64,000 nt of DNA from Candidatus Altimarinota bacterium. GTDB lineage: Bacteria > Patescibacteriota > Gracilibacteria > UBA4473. The position numbers and the translations under genes are program-made. The stretch is taken from the NCBI GenBank assembly GCA_021734785.1, contig JAIPIF010000005.1, positions 1-64,000 of the forward strand. Reading direction: 5' to 3'. Shown one piece after another: positions 39,415 to 50,433 of this stretch (positions are counted from its first letter, which is position 1; each line of letters begins with the position of its first letter). The notes beneath the pieces were generated by a model. That model was not told the origin of the DNA, did not search any database, and saw only the letters and a list, made by a program, of their open reading frames with translations.

Positions 39415-39851
39415 AGCTCTTCGAGTTCAGAGAGAATCTCCTCTTCTTTTTCTTCTTCTTCTGCCTCCTGTTCTCGGCGCCGAAGCTCGGCCTGTTTGGC
39501 TTTTCGCTTTTTCTCAATCTCTGCGTTGCGACGAGCGATTTCTTCTTTCGAAAGTGTGTCTTTTGCTGGGGGGGCATATTTTTCTTCAATTTCGGCGAGT
39601 TTCTTTCGCTCGCGGGTGAGAATTCCTCGCAGTTTTTCCATTTGCTCCGAGTTCATGACTTTCGTCAGATTAAACCAGTACTGGCGCTCTTCATCATTCA
39701 TAGACTCTGACCGCATCACGAGATCGACGATTTCTGGATCTTCCTTCAAAATCTTTTCCGGAATATCAAAATCCTGAATCGTTTTTCCCGAAGGGGTTTT
39801 GAGAGTGGAAAGATCCACCACTGCCGAGTCTGTTTGGTTTGTGTGTGTCAT
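39411..39851 (-). CDS. Charged coiled-coil protein of unknown function
   Basis: 146 aa. The N-terminal half (KTIQDFDIPEKILKEDPEIV, DEERQYWFNLTKVMNSEQM) is folded-looking; the C-terminal half is a continuous charged helix rich in Glu, Lys and Arg (EEIARRNAEIEKKRKAKQAE), ending in an acidic run. It has no signal peptide. GATAAT 12 nt before the ATG may be its -10. Convergent with the glycosyltransferase (4-bp overlap) and 16 bp downstream of the next gene on the same strand. No family recognised. Confidence 0.7.
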   Translation of the reverse strand: MTHTNQTDSAVVDLSTLKTPSGKTIQDFDIPEKILKEDPEIVDLVMRSESMNDEERQYWFNLTKVMNSEQMEKLRGILTRERKKLAEIEEKYAPPAKDTLSKEEIARRNAEIEKKRKAKQAELRRREQEAEEEEKEEEILSELEEL

Positions 39852-39867
39852 GTTTCAGCAAAAATTA

Positions 39868-41586
39868 TCATTCATTTTGTTTTTTTTGCAACCAACCAAA
39901 GAAGGTGTCTTCACTGTCATTGACCGTCCCTACTTTTTCAAACCGTTCATTGCTGCCCAAAAACCAGCCCTTGGTGCCCGTGACTTTGAATTTCTTCCCT
40001 TTATCCTCAACCGGGCCAAATGCCTCTCCGGAGTAAAAAGCAAAAAGCTCGAGTTCCTTTTCTCCGAGCGGAGATTTGAAGTGATCTGAGTCCAAAGAAC
40101 TGAGAAATTGCAAAAAATCCTCATGTTTTGCTCCTCCCTCCAAGAGGGTTGGTGGGAGCGGTGCCTTGGGATCAAGTTTTGCTTTGTCAATGGCATCGGC
40201 AAAGGCTTCCATGTCTTCGGCAAGAATTTGTTCTGAGGTTTCTTCTTCTTCCGAAATTTCTTCGTTTTCCCCAGATAAAATTTTCTCATACACTTCTTGT
40301 TTTTCACTGATAGCTCCTTCTTCAATTTTGAGGCCGGGCATAAATGCCGCCAGCATTTTGAGCAGCCATTTCCCGACAAGCGGGATCCCCGCAAGGGTTT
40401 TTTTCAGGTTATACCCACTCAAAAATCCACCGGCTTTTTCCTTTGGAAACTGATCTGTATTTTGCCAGGTTTCAAACTCGAGCTTTCCCCCCTGCTGGAG
40501 ATATTCATCGTACGCTTCCACAATTTCTGTTTCATTGGCCGCCCAATCCGGCATAGTCTTGTGCATTTCGATAATGAACGCAAGATCCCCTTTGTTTTCT
40601 GGGCTTGGGTTGAGGTTTCGGGTCAGGGTTTGCAAGGATTCCAGTGAGGTATTGGCCAAAAGTGGCTGGAGTTTTTCGCGGACGAGACTTTCGACCGATC
40701 CTTCTTTTGCAAGTTCTTTTTGGGAAATTCCCAGCACTTCGAGTGGACCAGAAACTTTATCAAAATTTTTGTTGTAGCCAAACGCAATTTTATTCAAAAA
40801 CCCTCCTCCCTTTTTGGTGGCTTTTTCCGCCGTTTTTTCGTCGCCGACAACTTTGAGCATGTATGGTCCCAATGCCGAAACAATTCGATCTGTCGCAATG
40901 GAGCGGAAATCGTCCTCGGCCACGAGATCACTGAAATCCAATGCAGGCAGATGTCCAAACAGCTCACTCAGATGCGGATGATTTGTGACCGTTTCTGATA
41001 TCAATGGACCGGTTTCCACCGTTTCTCCTGGCGTGGTATCCGCGTGTTCCAAACCTTTTCCGGGATTTCGAATGGTTTCGTATTCACTCTGAAGTTCGGA
41101 AGCATTGGCCATAAATTCTTTGATATCGGTTTTGAGTGACTCTTTCTTTTCTTCGCTCAAAAACGTTTTTTCCACGCCGGACAAAGAGCTCTCAATCGCC
41201 GAAAGCACCAGCAGCTCAAGTCCACTTCCCCACGCGGGAAGCGAGAGTCCTTTCTCAATTTTTTGTCGCAAGCTCGTGATGAAATTTTGAGAAATTGTTG
41301 GCACTTTGTCCTGCATCTCAGCAGACACCATCGAAGAATTTCGAAGCGCTTGCTCGATGTGCGTTTGAAAATCGGGCAATTTCTTCAGTGTCATTTCTTT
41401 TTTCACCTCCGCGCTGAGCGCTTCTGTTTCTTCTTTTGATTTTTTGGTTTCTTTCTCCTTTTTTTCTTCGTACACCTCCGCCCCCAAATTCTCCGTTTCT
41501 GCGGAAGTGGCTTGGTTCACCTGCTCTTTCTTTTCTGCATCAGAAAGAGTTTCTAGCGTTTTGGAAGTGTTTTCTGGATCAGCCAT
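39868..41586 (-). CDS. Large acidic cytoplasmic protein of unknown function
   Basis: 572 aa, strongly acidic and helical, with no signal peptide or convincing membrane segment. The N-terminal 90 residues are low complexity (EKKEKETKKSKEETEALSAE). Middle segments include LPDFQTHIEQALRNSSMVSA and LSLPAWGSGLELLVLSAIES; the C-terminal third has AGGFLSGYNLKKTLAGIPLV and KVTGTKGWFLGSNERFEKVG. I recognise no domain. It lies in a run of minus-strand lineage-specific genes (36488-42094). TAGAAT about 20 nt upstream of the ATG could be its -10. Confidence 0.75.
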   Translation of the reverse strand: MADPENTSKTLETLSDAEKKEQVNQATSAETENLGAEVYEEKKEKETKKSKEETEALSAEVKKEMTLKKLPDFQTHIEQALRNSSMVSAEMQDKVPTISQNFITSLRQKIEKGLSLPAWGSGLELLVLSAIESSLSGVEKTFLSEEKKESLKTDIKEFMANASELQSEYETIRNPGKGLEHADTTPGETVETGPLISETVTNHPHLSELFGHLPALDFSDLVAEDDFRSIATDRIVSALGPYMLKVVGDEKTAEKATKKGGGFLNKIAFGYNKNFDKVSGPLEVLGISQKELAKEGSVESLVREKLQPLLANTSLESLQTLTRNLNPSPENKGDLAFIIEMHKTMPDWAANETEIVEAYDEYLQQGGKLEFETWQNTDQFPKEKAGGFLSGYNLKKTLAGIPLVGKWLLKMLAAFMPGLKIEEGAISEKQEVYEKILSGENEEISEEEETSEQILAEDMEAFADAIDKAKLDPKAPLPPTLLEGGAKHEDFLQFLSSLDSDHFKSPLGEKELELFAFYSGEAFGPVEDKGKKFKVTGTKGWFLGSNERFEKVGTVNDSEDTFFGWLQKKQNE

Positions 41587-41633
41587 GACAAAATATTCTG
41601 ACTATTCTACCAAAAAATACTGATTGTTTCAAG

Positions 41634-41899
41634 CTATTTCTCGATTTCTCTTCGGAGAAACTCCGCGGTTTTTTGGATGAGAAATTTTCGATCCCATTTT
41701 TTATCGTTTTTTTGTTCTTTTTCTAGTGTCCCCCTCTGCTGCAAAACACTCTGATTCTTCTGATTTTGAGACACCTCCAGCGACAATTTCTTTCCGGCCA
41801 AACTGAGAGAAAACACCGCCTGTTCTTTTTCTAGGTCTGCTTTCAACGCCAACTCTGTGGCCGTTTTTTCTCGGTTCCGTTTTTCAAAAATTTCAATGC

Positions 41900-41903
<4 letters not shown>
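41634..41903 (-). CDS. Small charged protein of unknown function
   Basis: 89 aa, Lys/Glu-rich and helical (MSIEIFEKRNREKTATELAL, KKWDRKFLIQKTAEFLRREI). No motif recognised. Its ATG overlaps the stop of the preceding gene by 4 bp (41900-41903), so the pair is translationally coupled. It is 47 bp upstream of the 572-aa gene on the same strand. Confidence 0.6.
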
Positions 41904-44193
<2,290 letters not shown>

Positions 44194-44253
44194 CCCATTC
44201 CCTTGACTCCTTTTGACAAAGTAGTAAAAGGTTTTTGTTTTTGAAAAATTTGA

Positions 44254-45123
44254 ATGCGAAATCTCAAAATAACAGAAAGCATCACGCGTCGCACTCCAAC
44301 ACTTGAAAAATATCTTCAAGAAATTGGGAAAGAGCCACTCATATCGGTAGATGAGGAAGTGGAGCTCGCCCAGAGAATCAAGCAGGGAGATGCCGCCGCG
44401 CTTGAAAAAATGGTGAAGGCAAATCTCCGCTTTTCCATCTCTGTCGCCAAGCAGTACCAAAACCAAGGACTCTCTCTCTCCGACCTGATCAATGAAGGCA
44501 ACCTTGGCCTTGTCAAAGCCGCCCAGCGTTTTGAAGCAACCCGTGGATTTAAATTTATCTCGTACGCTGTCTGGTGGATTCGACAGAGGATTCTCCAGAG
44601 CCTTGCCAATAATGCTCGTCTGGTGCGACTTCCACTCAATAAAGTCGGAGAATTGAACAAAATAACAAAAGTCTCTTCCAGACTAGAACAGGACCACGAA
44701 AGGGTTCCTTCTGTCGATGAAATCGCCGAGATCGTCGATATAACTTCCGAAAAAGCAAAGGAACTTCTCCCGTTTTCTCAGGGAAATATCCCCCTCGATG
44801 CTCCCGCCAGTGCTGACGATGAAATGGTCAAGGTTCGTGACAACTTCGAAGATCCAGACTCTCCCACTCCCGATAAAAAATCACTCCAAAAGTCTCTCCA
44901 AATCGAAATTGATCGAGTCCTCAAGACACTCCCTGAAAAAGAAGCCGACGTGCTTCGCATGCACTTTGGTCTTGGGGGAAAGCACGATCCCATGACCTTA
45001 TCTGAAGTTGGAGAAAAATTTGGCCTCACCCGAGAACGCGTCCGCCAGATCAGAGAAACGGCCATTCGAAGACTCAAAAACGGTCCGGGGAAAAACCTGC
45101 TAAAAAAATATCTCGGGGAATAA
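44254..45123 (+). CDS. Second sigma-70 factor, Bacteroidetes primary-sigma type
   Basis: 289 aa. It starts MRNLKITESITRRTPTLEKYLQEIGKEPL, close to the 'MRxLKITxSITxRxxxSLEKYLQEIGK' beginning of the Bacteroidetes housekeeping sigma. NLRFSISVAKQYQNQGLSLS (2.1-2.2), GFKFISYAVWWIRQRILQSL (2.3-2.4), VRLPLNKVGELNKITKVSSR (region 3) and LSEVGEKFGLTRERVRQIRE (region 4 helix-turn-helix) are present. There is no region 1.1, as in that family. It is a full second group 1/2-type factor beside rpoD at 31742-33394. Bacteroidetes sigma factors read TTTG/TAnnTTTG promoters; which promoters this one reads is unknown. Monocistronic, 60 bp after ligA. Horizontal origin is inferred from similarity only. Confidence 0.88.
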   Translation: MRNLKITESITRRTPTLEKYLQEIGKEPLISVDEEVELAQRIKQGDAAALEKMVKANLRFSISVAKQYQNQGLSLSDLINEGNLGLVKAAQRFEATRGFKFISYAVWWIRQRILQSLANNARLVRLPLNKVGELNKITKVSSRLEQDHERVPSVDEIAEIVDITSEKAKELLPFSQGNIPLDAPASADDEMVKVRDNFEDPDSPTPDKKSLQKSLQIEIDRVLKTLPEKEADVLRMHFGLGGKHDPMTLSEVGEKFGLTRERVRQIRETAIRRLKNGPGKNLLKKYLGE

Positions 45124-45300
45124 TCAGTTTTTATAAATTCTTTGATACACCGAAACCTCCGGCAGCGTATTCCCCAAAATTTCACTCACTCGTTTGGGCT
45201 CATCTTTTCCGATGATACCGAGTTCAACCGCTAAGCGGAAATGACCCTCGCGGTTTGGCGGTCGTTTTTCTCCTTCGTGCCCAGGATTCTCCTTTTCCAT
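45124..45300 (-). CDS. Small protein of unknown function
   Basis: 58 aa from the ATG at 45300 (MEKENPGHEGEKRPPNREGH). It is basic and Pro/Glu-rich at the start; the second half (LGIIGKDEPKRVSEILGNTL) could form one or two helices. No family recognised. It follows the 142-aa gene by 9 bp on the same strand and ends right against the stop of the convergent sigma gene. Confidence 0.5.
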   Translation of the reverse strand: MEKENPGHEGEKRPPNREGHFRLAVELGIIGKDEPKRVSEILGNTLPEVSVYQRIYKN

Positions 45301-45309
45301 CTTCAAAAA

Positions 45310-45738
45310 TCACTGCTCCAACTCAGAGAACATTACGCCCACATTTTCTGATCGTTCTTTCACGTCCTGCTTAATTTCTTGCATTAAAAATTCTTCTTTT
45401 GATAGACCATTTCGAATCGCTTCCCGTGCCTCTTCAAAGGTCTGAATTTCTCCTGGAGCTTTGAGACAAAATTGAGCACTGGGAAAAGCGATTCTTTCAA
45501 CTTCTCCTGTTCCGGGCCTAAGATGTTTTTGAAAAGGCGCTCGCTGCTCCAAAAGATCAAAAACCTGAACATCGATATTTTGCTTTTTGGACACTGCCAC
45601 AGGCGTTTCCTCTTGTGCTCTCTTTTTTGCAGCAAGCTCTGCTGCTGTTGACCGCGCTTCCTTGTTTTGCACCGTATACCCGACAATGCTGCGATTTGTG
45701 TACTGATCCAGTCCGGATTTGTTTTTCCTGTTTCCCAT
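45310..45738 (-). CDS. Protein of unknown function
   Basis: 142 aa. MGNRKNKSGLDQYTNRSIVG is a basic start; AAELAAKKRAQEETPVAVSK and EEAREAIRNGLSKEEFLMQE are helical. No signal peptide and no recognised domain. With the 58-aa gene behind it, it forms a small two-gene unit between the second sigma factor and secD. Confidence 0.6.
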   Translation of the reverse strand: MGNRKNKSGLDQYTNRSIVGYTVQNKEARSTAAELAAKKRAQEETPVAVSKKQNIDVQVFDLLEQRAPFQKHLRPGTGEVERIAFPSAQFCLKAPGEIQTFEEAREAIRNGLSKEEFLMQEIKQDVKERSENVGVMFSELEQ

Positions 45739-45805
45739 TGCTTAGAATTTTAAAATTAATTTTCAAAAGGCTTTTTAGTCTATTTTAAACATCTTGTCAA
45801 ACCTT

Positions 45806-45833
45806 TTGACAGAAAAAAAAGTTCGAGTACTGT
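45806..45833 (+). promoter_or_regulatory. secD promoter
   Basis: -35 TTGACA (45806-45811), a 16-bp spacer, -10 TACTGT (45828-45833), giving an RNA start near 45840, 19 nt before the ATG at 45859. It sits outside the proposed coding region, supporting that start over a GTG at 45832. Confidence 0.7.
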
Positions 45834-45858
45834 GTGCACAGCTTTTTGGAAAGATTTC

Positions 45859-48000
45859 ATGCGAAAAACCATCATCAATCGTTTTCTGTTTGTGGTGCTC
45901 ATCACCGTCGTCGCGGGAATAATCGCGACCCCGCACCATTATTTTGGGGACACGCTGGTCGGAAAAAAACTCGAACATTTCCGCATCACCCTGGGGCTGG
46001 ATCTGGCGGGAGGGACCGAGCTGGATTACAAAATTGATCTCTCGGATGCTCGCGCACAAAACAATGACGATGATCCGGAAAATGATGTCAATGTCGATGC
46101 CATCGCTGAGTCTGTCCGCGATGCGCTGGAGCAGCGCGTCAACCCCGCAGGAGTCGGGGAAATCGTGGTCAAGCGATCTGAGGTGGATGACCAGCAGCAC
46201 GTGCTCATCCAGATGCCCCCCAGCTCCAATGTTACCGAAGCCAAAGAAAGTGCCGAACGGGACAACCGGCTGGAGTTTTTTGAAGAGGATCCCGCACTCG
46301 GTGAAGCATTTGAACAAAAGGTGCAGGAAGAACGAGACAAAATCACGTCCAAAAATTGGGAAGCCCGTCTCAAGACACTGCAAGCAGAAGAAGACGTGAC
46401 CGTGCAAACCTTTGATCCCCCACGGTTTGAAAGCGAAATGCACGACCCCCAATTGGCAGAGAAACTGTTTGCTGCCGCAGAGGGAGAAATCCTGGAGGGG
46501 GTGGTAGAAACCATGACCGAGGCGGAATACACAATAAGTGAAGATGGACAGGTGGAGATCCAAAAAATGCCCACACCGCTGTTGGCGATCGTTCGGGTAA
46601 CAGAAAAAACAACCGAAGAACGAGAAAAAAAGATTTCACCAAAAGTCGAGGCTCGACATATTTTGTTTGCCTATCCCGGCGCCACTCGTGCTCCCGAGGA
46701 TCTCCCGTACGAGTCCGAAGAAGAAGCGCGTACTGAAGCGGAAAAAATGCTCGAACGACTGCAGACAGAGGGGACGGATAATTTTGCGGAGTTGGCAAAA
46801 GAATTTTCTACTGAACCCGCCGCCCAGCAATCAGGTGGAAGTCTGGGAGAATTTGGTCCTGGGCAAATGGTGGCCGAGTTTGATGAAGCCGTGTTTGGTC
46901 TCGAAGAGCCACAGCTGATTGATGAAGTGGTGACCACGGACTTTGGATTTCATGTGATCGAAGTCACGAGCGTCACCCCCGAGGCAGTAGAAACGACCAC
47001 CGACCCCAAAGTAGCGTATGAAATCATCGGCTGGAATCGGTCAGAGCTCGGGTGGAAAGAGACCGAATTGGGGGGAAAGCATCTCGAAAGTGCCAACGTC
47101 GGTTTTGACGAAGTGGGCAATCCATTTGTGGGGCTCTTGTTCAACAGTGAAGGCGGTGATCTGTTTGCCGAAATCACCGATCGCGTGTCAAAACGAAGGT
47201 GTGAAGGTGGTCCCTGCCGAATAGGAATTAAAGTCGGTGGGCAGTGGATCAGTACCCCCACTGTGCGCGAAAAAATCGTCGGACGTCGAGCACAGATTTC
47301 TGGAAATTTTACGTTCGAAAGTGCCAAAGACCTCGCAGACGGACTCAATCTCGGTGCCATCGATGCCCCCGTGATCCTGAGCGGACAAATGACCATCGAG
47401 CCGGCTCTGGGGGAAATCCAGCTGGACAAAAGTCTCAAAGCAGGTGCCATCGGACTCTTGGCAACCATGCTGTTTATGATGCTGAGCTATCGCTTCCCTG
47501 GAGTGGTGGCAACTTTCTCTCTCGCCCTGTACACGGGGCTGTTTGTCTCGGTCTTGAAAGTATGGACCGCGCTCCCCAGCAGCTTCGGAGGGCCGATCGT
47601 GCTCTCGCTCGCAGGAATCGCTGGTGTGGCATTATCCATCGGACTCGCGGTGGACGGGAATATTCTGATTTTTGAGCGGATGAAAGAAGAACTGCGGAAA
47701 GGCAAAAGCCTGCATCAATCACTTGATCTTGGGTTTGAACGTGCCTGGAGTGCCATCCGAGACTCCAATCTGACCACGCTGATCACCGCACTGATTTTGT
47801 ATAACCTGGGAAGCTCCATGATCAAAGGATTTGCGATTACGCTGATCATCGGGACAATTCTCTCCATGTTTACCGCGATCACCATCTCCCGACACATCTT
47901 GCACTTTGCGCTGCTGTCGAAATGGTTTCAAAAACGCTCCTGGTTTGGCGTCCCTGCTGATGAGGTCGTCAAAAAAGCTCCTTCCAAAAAATCTCGTTAA
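45859..48000 (+). CDS. secD: Protein translocase subunit SecD with inserted parvulin domain
   Basis: 713 aa from the ATG at 45859. SecD with SecF uses proton motive force to help release exported proteins. The first membrane helix is FLFVVLITVVAGIIATP. ITLGLDLAGGTELDYKIDL and VDAIAESVRDALEQRVNPAG start the P1 domain. At residues about 258-377 a PpiC/parvulin-type peptidyl-prolyl isomerase is inserted: KVEARHILFAYPG, FAELAKEFSTEPAAQQSGGS and LGEFGPGQMVAEFDEAVFGL, ending in TDFGFHVIEVTSV. SecD then resumes with ISGNFTFESAKDLADGLNLG, ALGEIQLDKSLKAGAIGLLA and five C-terminal helices including VALSIGLAVDGNILIFERMK. Ordinary SecD proteins are 400-620 aa and lack this insertion. secF follows 9 bp downstream. 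Confidence 0.93.
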   Translation: MRKTIINRFLFVVLITVVAGIIATPHHYFGDTLVGKKLEHFRITLGLDLAGGTELDYKIDLSDARAQNNDDDPENDVNVDAIAESVRDALEQRVNPAGVGEIVVKRSEVDDQQHVLIQMPPSSNVTEAKESAERDNRLEFFEEDPALGEAFEQKVQEERDKITSKNWEARLKTLQAEEDVTVQTFDPPRFESEMHDPQLAEKLFAAAEGEILEGVVETMTEAEYTISEDGQVEIQKMPTPLLAIVRVTEKTTEEREKKISPKVEARHILFAYPGATRAPEDLPYESEEEARTEAEKMLERLQTEGTDNFAELAKEFSTEPAAQQSGGSLGEFGPGQMVAEFDEAVFGLEEPQLIDEVVTTDFGFHVIEVTSVTPEAVETTTDPKVAYEIIGWNRSELGWKETELGGKHLESANVGFDEVGNPFVGLLFNSEGGDLFAEITDRVSKRRCEGGPCRIGIKVGGQWISTPTVREKIVGRRAQISGNFTFESAKDLADGLNLGAIDAPVILSGQMTIEPALGEIQLDKSLKAGAIGLLATMLFMMLSYRFPGVVATFSLALYTGLFVSVLKVWTALPSSFGGPIVLSLAGIAGVALSIGLAVDGNILIFERMKEELRKGKSLHQSLDLGFERAWSAIRDSNLTTLITALILYNLGSSMIKGFAITLIIGTILSMFTAITISRHILHFALLSKWFQKRSWFGVPADEVVKKAPSKKSR

Positions 48001-48009
48001 TTTTTCTTG

Positions 48010-48918
48010 ATGAAGATCAACATTACCGCTCACCGTCACATCTGGCTCAGCATCTCCGGCGCACTCATTGCCCTTTCTGTCGCGCTGGTGAGCATTTTTG
48101 GGTTCAACCTTGGCCTGGATTTTCTCGGCGGCATCCGCTGGACCGTTCATTTTGAAGAACCCGTGGAGCTGCAAGAAATGGTTGCTTTTTTTGAAACCCA
48201 AGACCTCGAAAAAAGCGCACAAATTCAACCAGCCGCGGACAACGATTTTTTGATCACACTGGAGGAAGTTTCTGATACAAAACTGGAGAATATTTCAACG
48301 ACGATGAAAGCCGAGGTCGGGGCATTTGAAGAAAAAAGTTTTCGGCGAGTCGACAGCTCGATTGGGGCTCATTTTCAGCAAAAGGCCTTTACGGCGATCG
48401 TTACGGCTCTCCTGGGGATTATCATTTTCATTGCCATTGCCTTTCGCAAGATCCCCAAAAGCGTCAATCCCTGGCGGTTTGGCGGAGCCGCAATCATTGC
48501 GCTCTTTCACGACGTGCTGATTATCTTGGCGATTTTTACCGTCCTGGGAGCCGTAGCCGATGTGGAGCTCGACTTGCAATTTATTACGGCCGTGTTGGCA
48601 ACGCTTGGGTTTTCGGTCAATGATACAATTGTGATTCTTGACCGCGTGCGAGAAAATCTCCGACTGCAAAAAGCCCACGAAGATTTTCAGGATACGATTG
48701 AAAAATCCGTCCAGCAGACGCTCCGTCGCTCGATCAACACCTCTGTTTCGACCCTCTTGCCGCTTCTGGGGCTTCTCTTTTTTGGAGCTGATTCGCTGTT
48801 TTATTTCATTCTTGCTCTGGTCATCGGAATCACGATTGGAACCTACTCCTCGATCTTTCTCGCCGCACCGGTGCTGGTCACGTGGAAAAAATGGGCTGAC
48901 CGTCGATACCAGAAATAA
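48010..48918 (+). CDS. secF: Protein translocase subunit SecF
   Basis: 302 aa from the ATG at 48010. The N-terminus HIWLSISGALIALSVALVSI is the first helix, followed by FNLGLDFLGGIRWTVHFEE (P1 start) and the RVDSSIGAHFQQKAFTAIV signature. The C-terminal helices follow, with DVLIILAIFTVLGAVADVEL, TLGFSVNDTIVILDRVRENL (the D-R-V-R-E-N motif) and TLRRSINTSVSTLLPLLGLL. It forms a complex with SecD in the inner membrane. No partner gene such as yajC is adjacent. Confidence 0.96.
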   Translation: MKINITAHRHIWLSISGALIALSVALVSIFGFNLGLDFLGGIRWTVHFEEPVELQEMVAFFETQDLEKSAQIQPAADNDFLITLEEVSDTKLENISTTMKAEVGAFEEKSFRRVDSSIGAHFQQKAFTAIVTALLGIIIFIAIAFRKIPKSVNPWRFGGAAIIALFHDVLIILAIFTVLGAVADVELDLQFITAVLATLGFSVNDTIVILDRVRENLRLQKAHEDFQDTIEKSVQQTLRRSINTSVSTLLPLLGLLFFGADSLFYFILALVIGITIGTYSSIFLAAPVLVTWKKWADRRYQK

Positions 48919-48995
48919 AGGGACAAAAATCCGGCAGGCAAAAGAAAGTATTCTTTTTGCATTGAACACTTTTTGTATCCGGACAAAGAAAAGAG

Positions 48996-49024
48996 TTGAC
49001 CACACACAAAAGGCATTCTAGAAT
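48996..49024 (+). promoter_or_regulatory. Promoter of the 49046 aminotransferase gene
   Basis: -35 TTGACC (48996-49001), a 17-bp spacer, -10 TAGAAT (49019-49024). The expected RNA start is 12-15 nt before the ATG at 49046. Confidence 0.7.
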
Positions 49025-49045
49025 TCCGAAAATTGATTCTTTGCC

Positions 49046-50395
49046 ATGCCCAATCCCCAGGCAACCCGGCTCAACGATCTGCTCTCGCAGGCGAATCCTT
49101 CTCTGTTGGAACTTCTCTCGAAACGGGGAAAAGATATTTTCTGGCCTGCGGAGGGGATTTTGAAACAGTCTGCTGAAGCAAAGGATACTCGGTACAATGC
49201 CACCGTCGGTATTGCCACAGAGGACGACCGATCGGCCATGACCACCCCCTCGCTCGGGAAAGAATTTGGCAATGATCCGGGACTGTTTCCGTACGCTCCC
49301 AGTTTTGGATTGCAGCCCCTGCGGGAAAAATGGCAGGAACAAATGCTGGCTAAGAATCCCTCGTTGGAAGCGGAAAAAATCACACTCCCCGTCGTCACGG
49401 GTGGCCTCACCCACGGCCTCTCGGTCGCGGCATCTCTGCTGATGGATCCGGGAGAAACGCTGATACTGCCCGATAAATTCTGGGGCAATTATAAACTGAT
49501 TTTTCAGCATGGATTTGGAGCGGAGTTTGTTCCGTTTTCGTTTTTGAAACCAGATGTCTCAAAAGAAGATGGAGCCTTTGATCTCGAAGCATTTGAAACA
49601 ACGCTCGTGCAAACTCCTGGGAAAAAGATCGTCCTGCTGAATACCCCCAATAATCCCACCGGCTACTCTCCCACGACAGGAGAAGCGACAGAAATCGTGG
49701 AGATTCTCAAACGCTCCGCGGAAAAAGAACCCCTCGCGGTCATCTGTGATGATGCGTACTGGGGACTGGTGTACGAAGAGGGCATTCAACGGGAATCGCT
49801 TTTTTCGGCCCTGGCAAGCGCTCATCCAAATCTACTGGCCGTCAAAATCGATGGCGCCACCAAAGAAGAGTTTTCGTGGGGACTGCGCGTCGGGTTTGTC
49901 ACCGTGGGAAATGCTGCCATGAACCCCCTCGCTGCTGACGCGATAGAACAAAAACTCGGCGGCACCGTCCGCAGCCAAGTGTCCAACTGCTCTCGGCCGG
50001 GACAAACCGCTATTCTCAAAGCCCTGAATTCCCCCACCTACGAACGGGAAAAACAGCGCAACTTTGACGTGTTGAAAACGCGTGCAAAACGCTGTCGTGA
50101 GGTACTGGAGCAGGGGGCAGAAACATTTGATCCATATTTCAAACCGCTCCCGTTTAATTCCGGGTACTTTCTGTGCGTGGAACTACAGGAAGGATTGAAC
50201 GCGGAAAACGTGCGGCAGAAGCTTTTGAAAGAGTTTGACACGGGCGTGATCGCGACCGGAAATCTGCTGCGGATTGCCTTCTCCTCTGTGGCAGAGTCCG
50301 AGATTGAAACCATTTTTGAAAACATTTCCCAGGCCTGTCAGGCACTCGCCAACACGTCTGGCAAACCAGATGAGCGTCAAAACTCCCTCTTTTAA
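49046..50395 (+). CDS. Fold type I PLP-dependent aminotransferase
   Basis: 449 aa. PLP-dependent transaminase of the aspartate aminotransferase superfamily. VVTGGLTHGLSVAASLLMDP is the cofactor phosphate region, LLNTPNNPTGYSPTTGE the N-P-x-x-P-T-G motif, AVICDDAYWGLVYEE holds the Asp/Tyr pair, and KIDGATKEEFSWGLRVGFVT contains the expected Schiff-base Lys (DGATK) and the phosphate-binding Arg. It differs from the second aminotransferase at 61476 and its substrate cannot be stated. It ends DERQNSLF, a sliding-clamp-like motif unexpected for a metabolic enzyme. pckA follows 38 bp later. Confidence 0.88.
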   Translation: MPNPQATRLNDLLSQANPSLLELLSKRGKDIFWPAEGILKQSAEAKDTRYNATVGIATEDDRSAMTTPSLGKEFGNDPGLFPYAPSFGLQPLREKWQEQMLAKNPSLEAEKITLPVVTGGLTHGLSVAASLLMDPGETLILPDKFWGNYKLIFQHGFGAEFVPFSFLKPDVSKEDGAFDLEAFETTLVQTPGKKIVLLNTPNNPTGYSPTTGEATEIVEILKRSAEKEPLAVICDDAYWGLVYEEGIQRESLFSALASAHPNLLAVKIDGATKEEFSWGLRVGFVTVGNAAMNPLAADAIEQKLGGTVRSQVSNCSRPGQTAILKALNSPTYEREKQRNFDVLKTRAKRCREVLEQGAETFDPYFKPLPFNSGYFLCVELQEGLNAENVRQKLLKEFDTGVIATGNLLRIAFSSVAESEIETIFENISQACQALANTSGKPDERQNSLF

Positions 50396-50429
50396 TTTGT
50401 CATCTGTCATTTGTAATTTTTAATTGTTC
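50395..50429. repeat. 7-bp periodic micro-repeat array (5 units)
   Basis: Heptamers ATTTGTC, ATCTGTC, ATTTGTA, ATTTTTA, ATTGTTC fill the gap between the aminotransferase stop and the pckA start. Third array of this family in the window. Confidence 0.7.
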
Positions 50430-50433
50430 TCCC

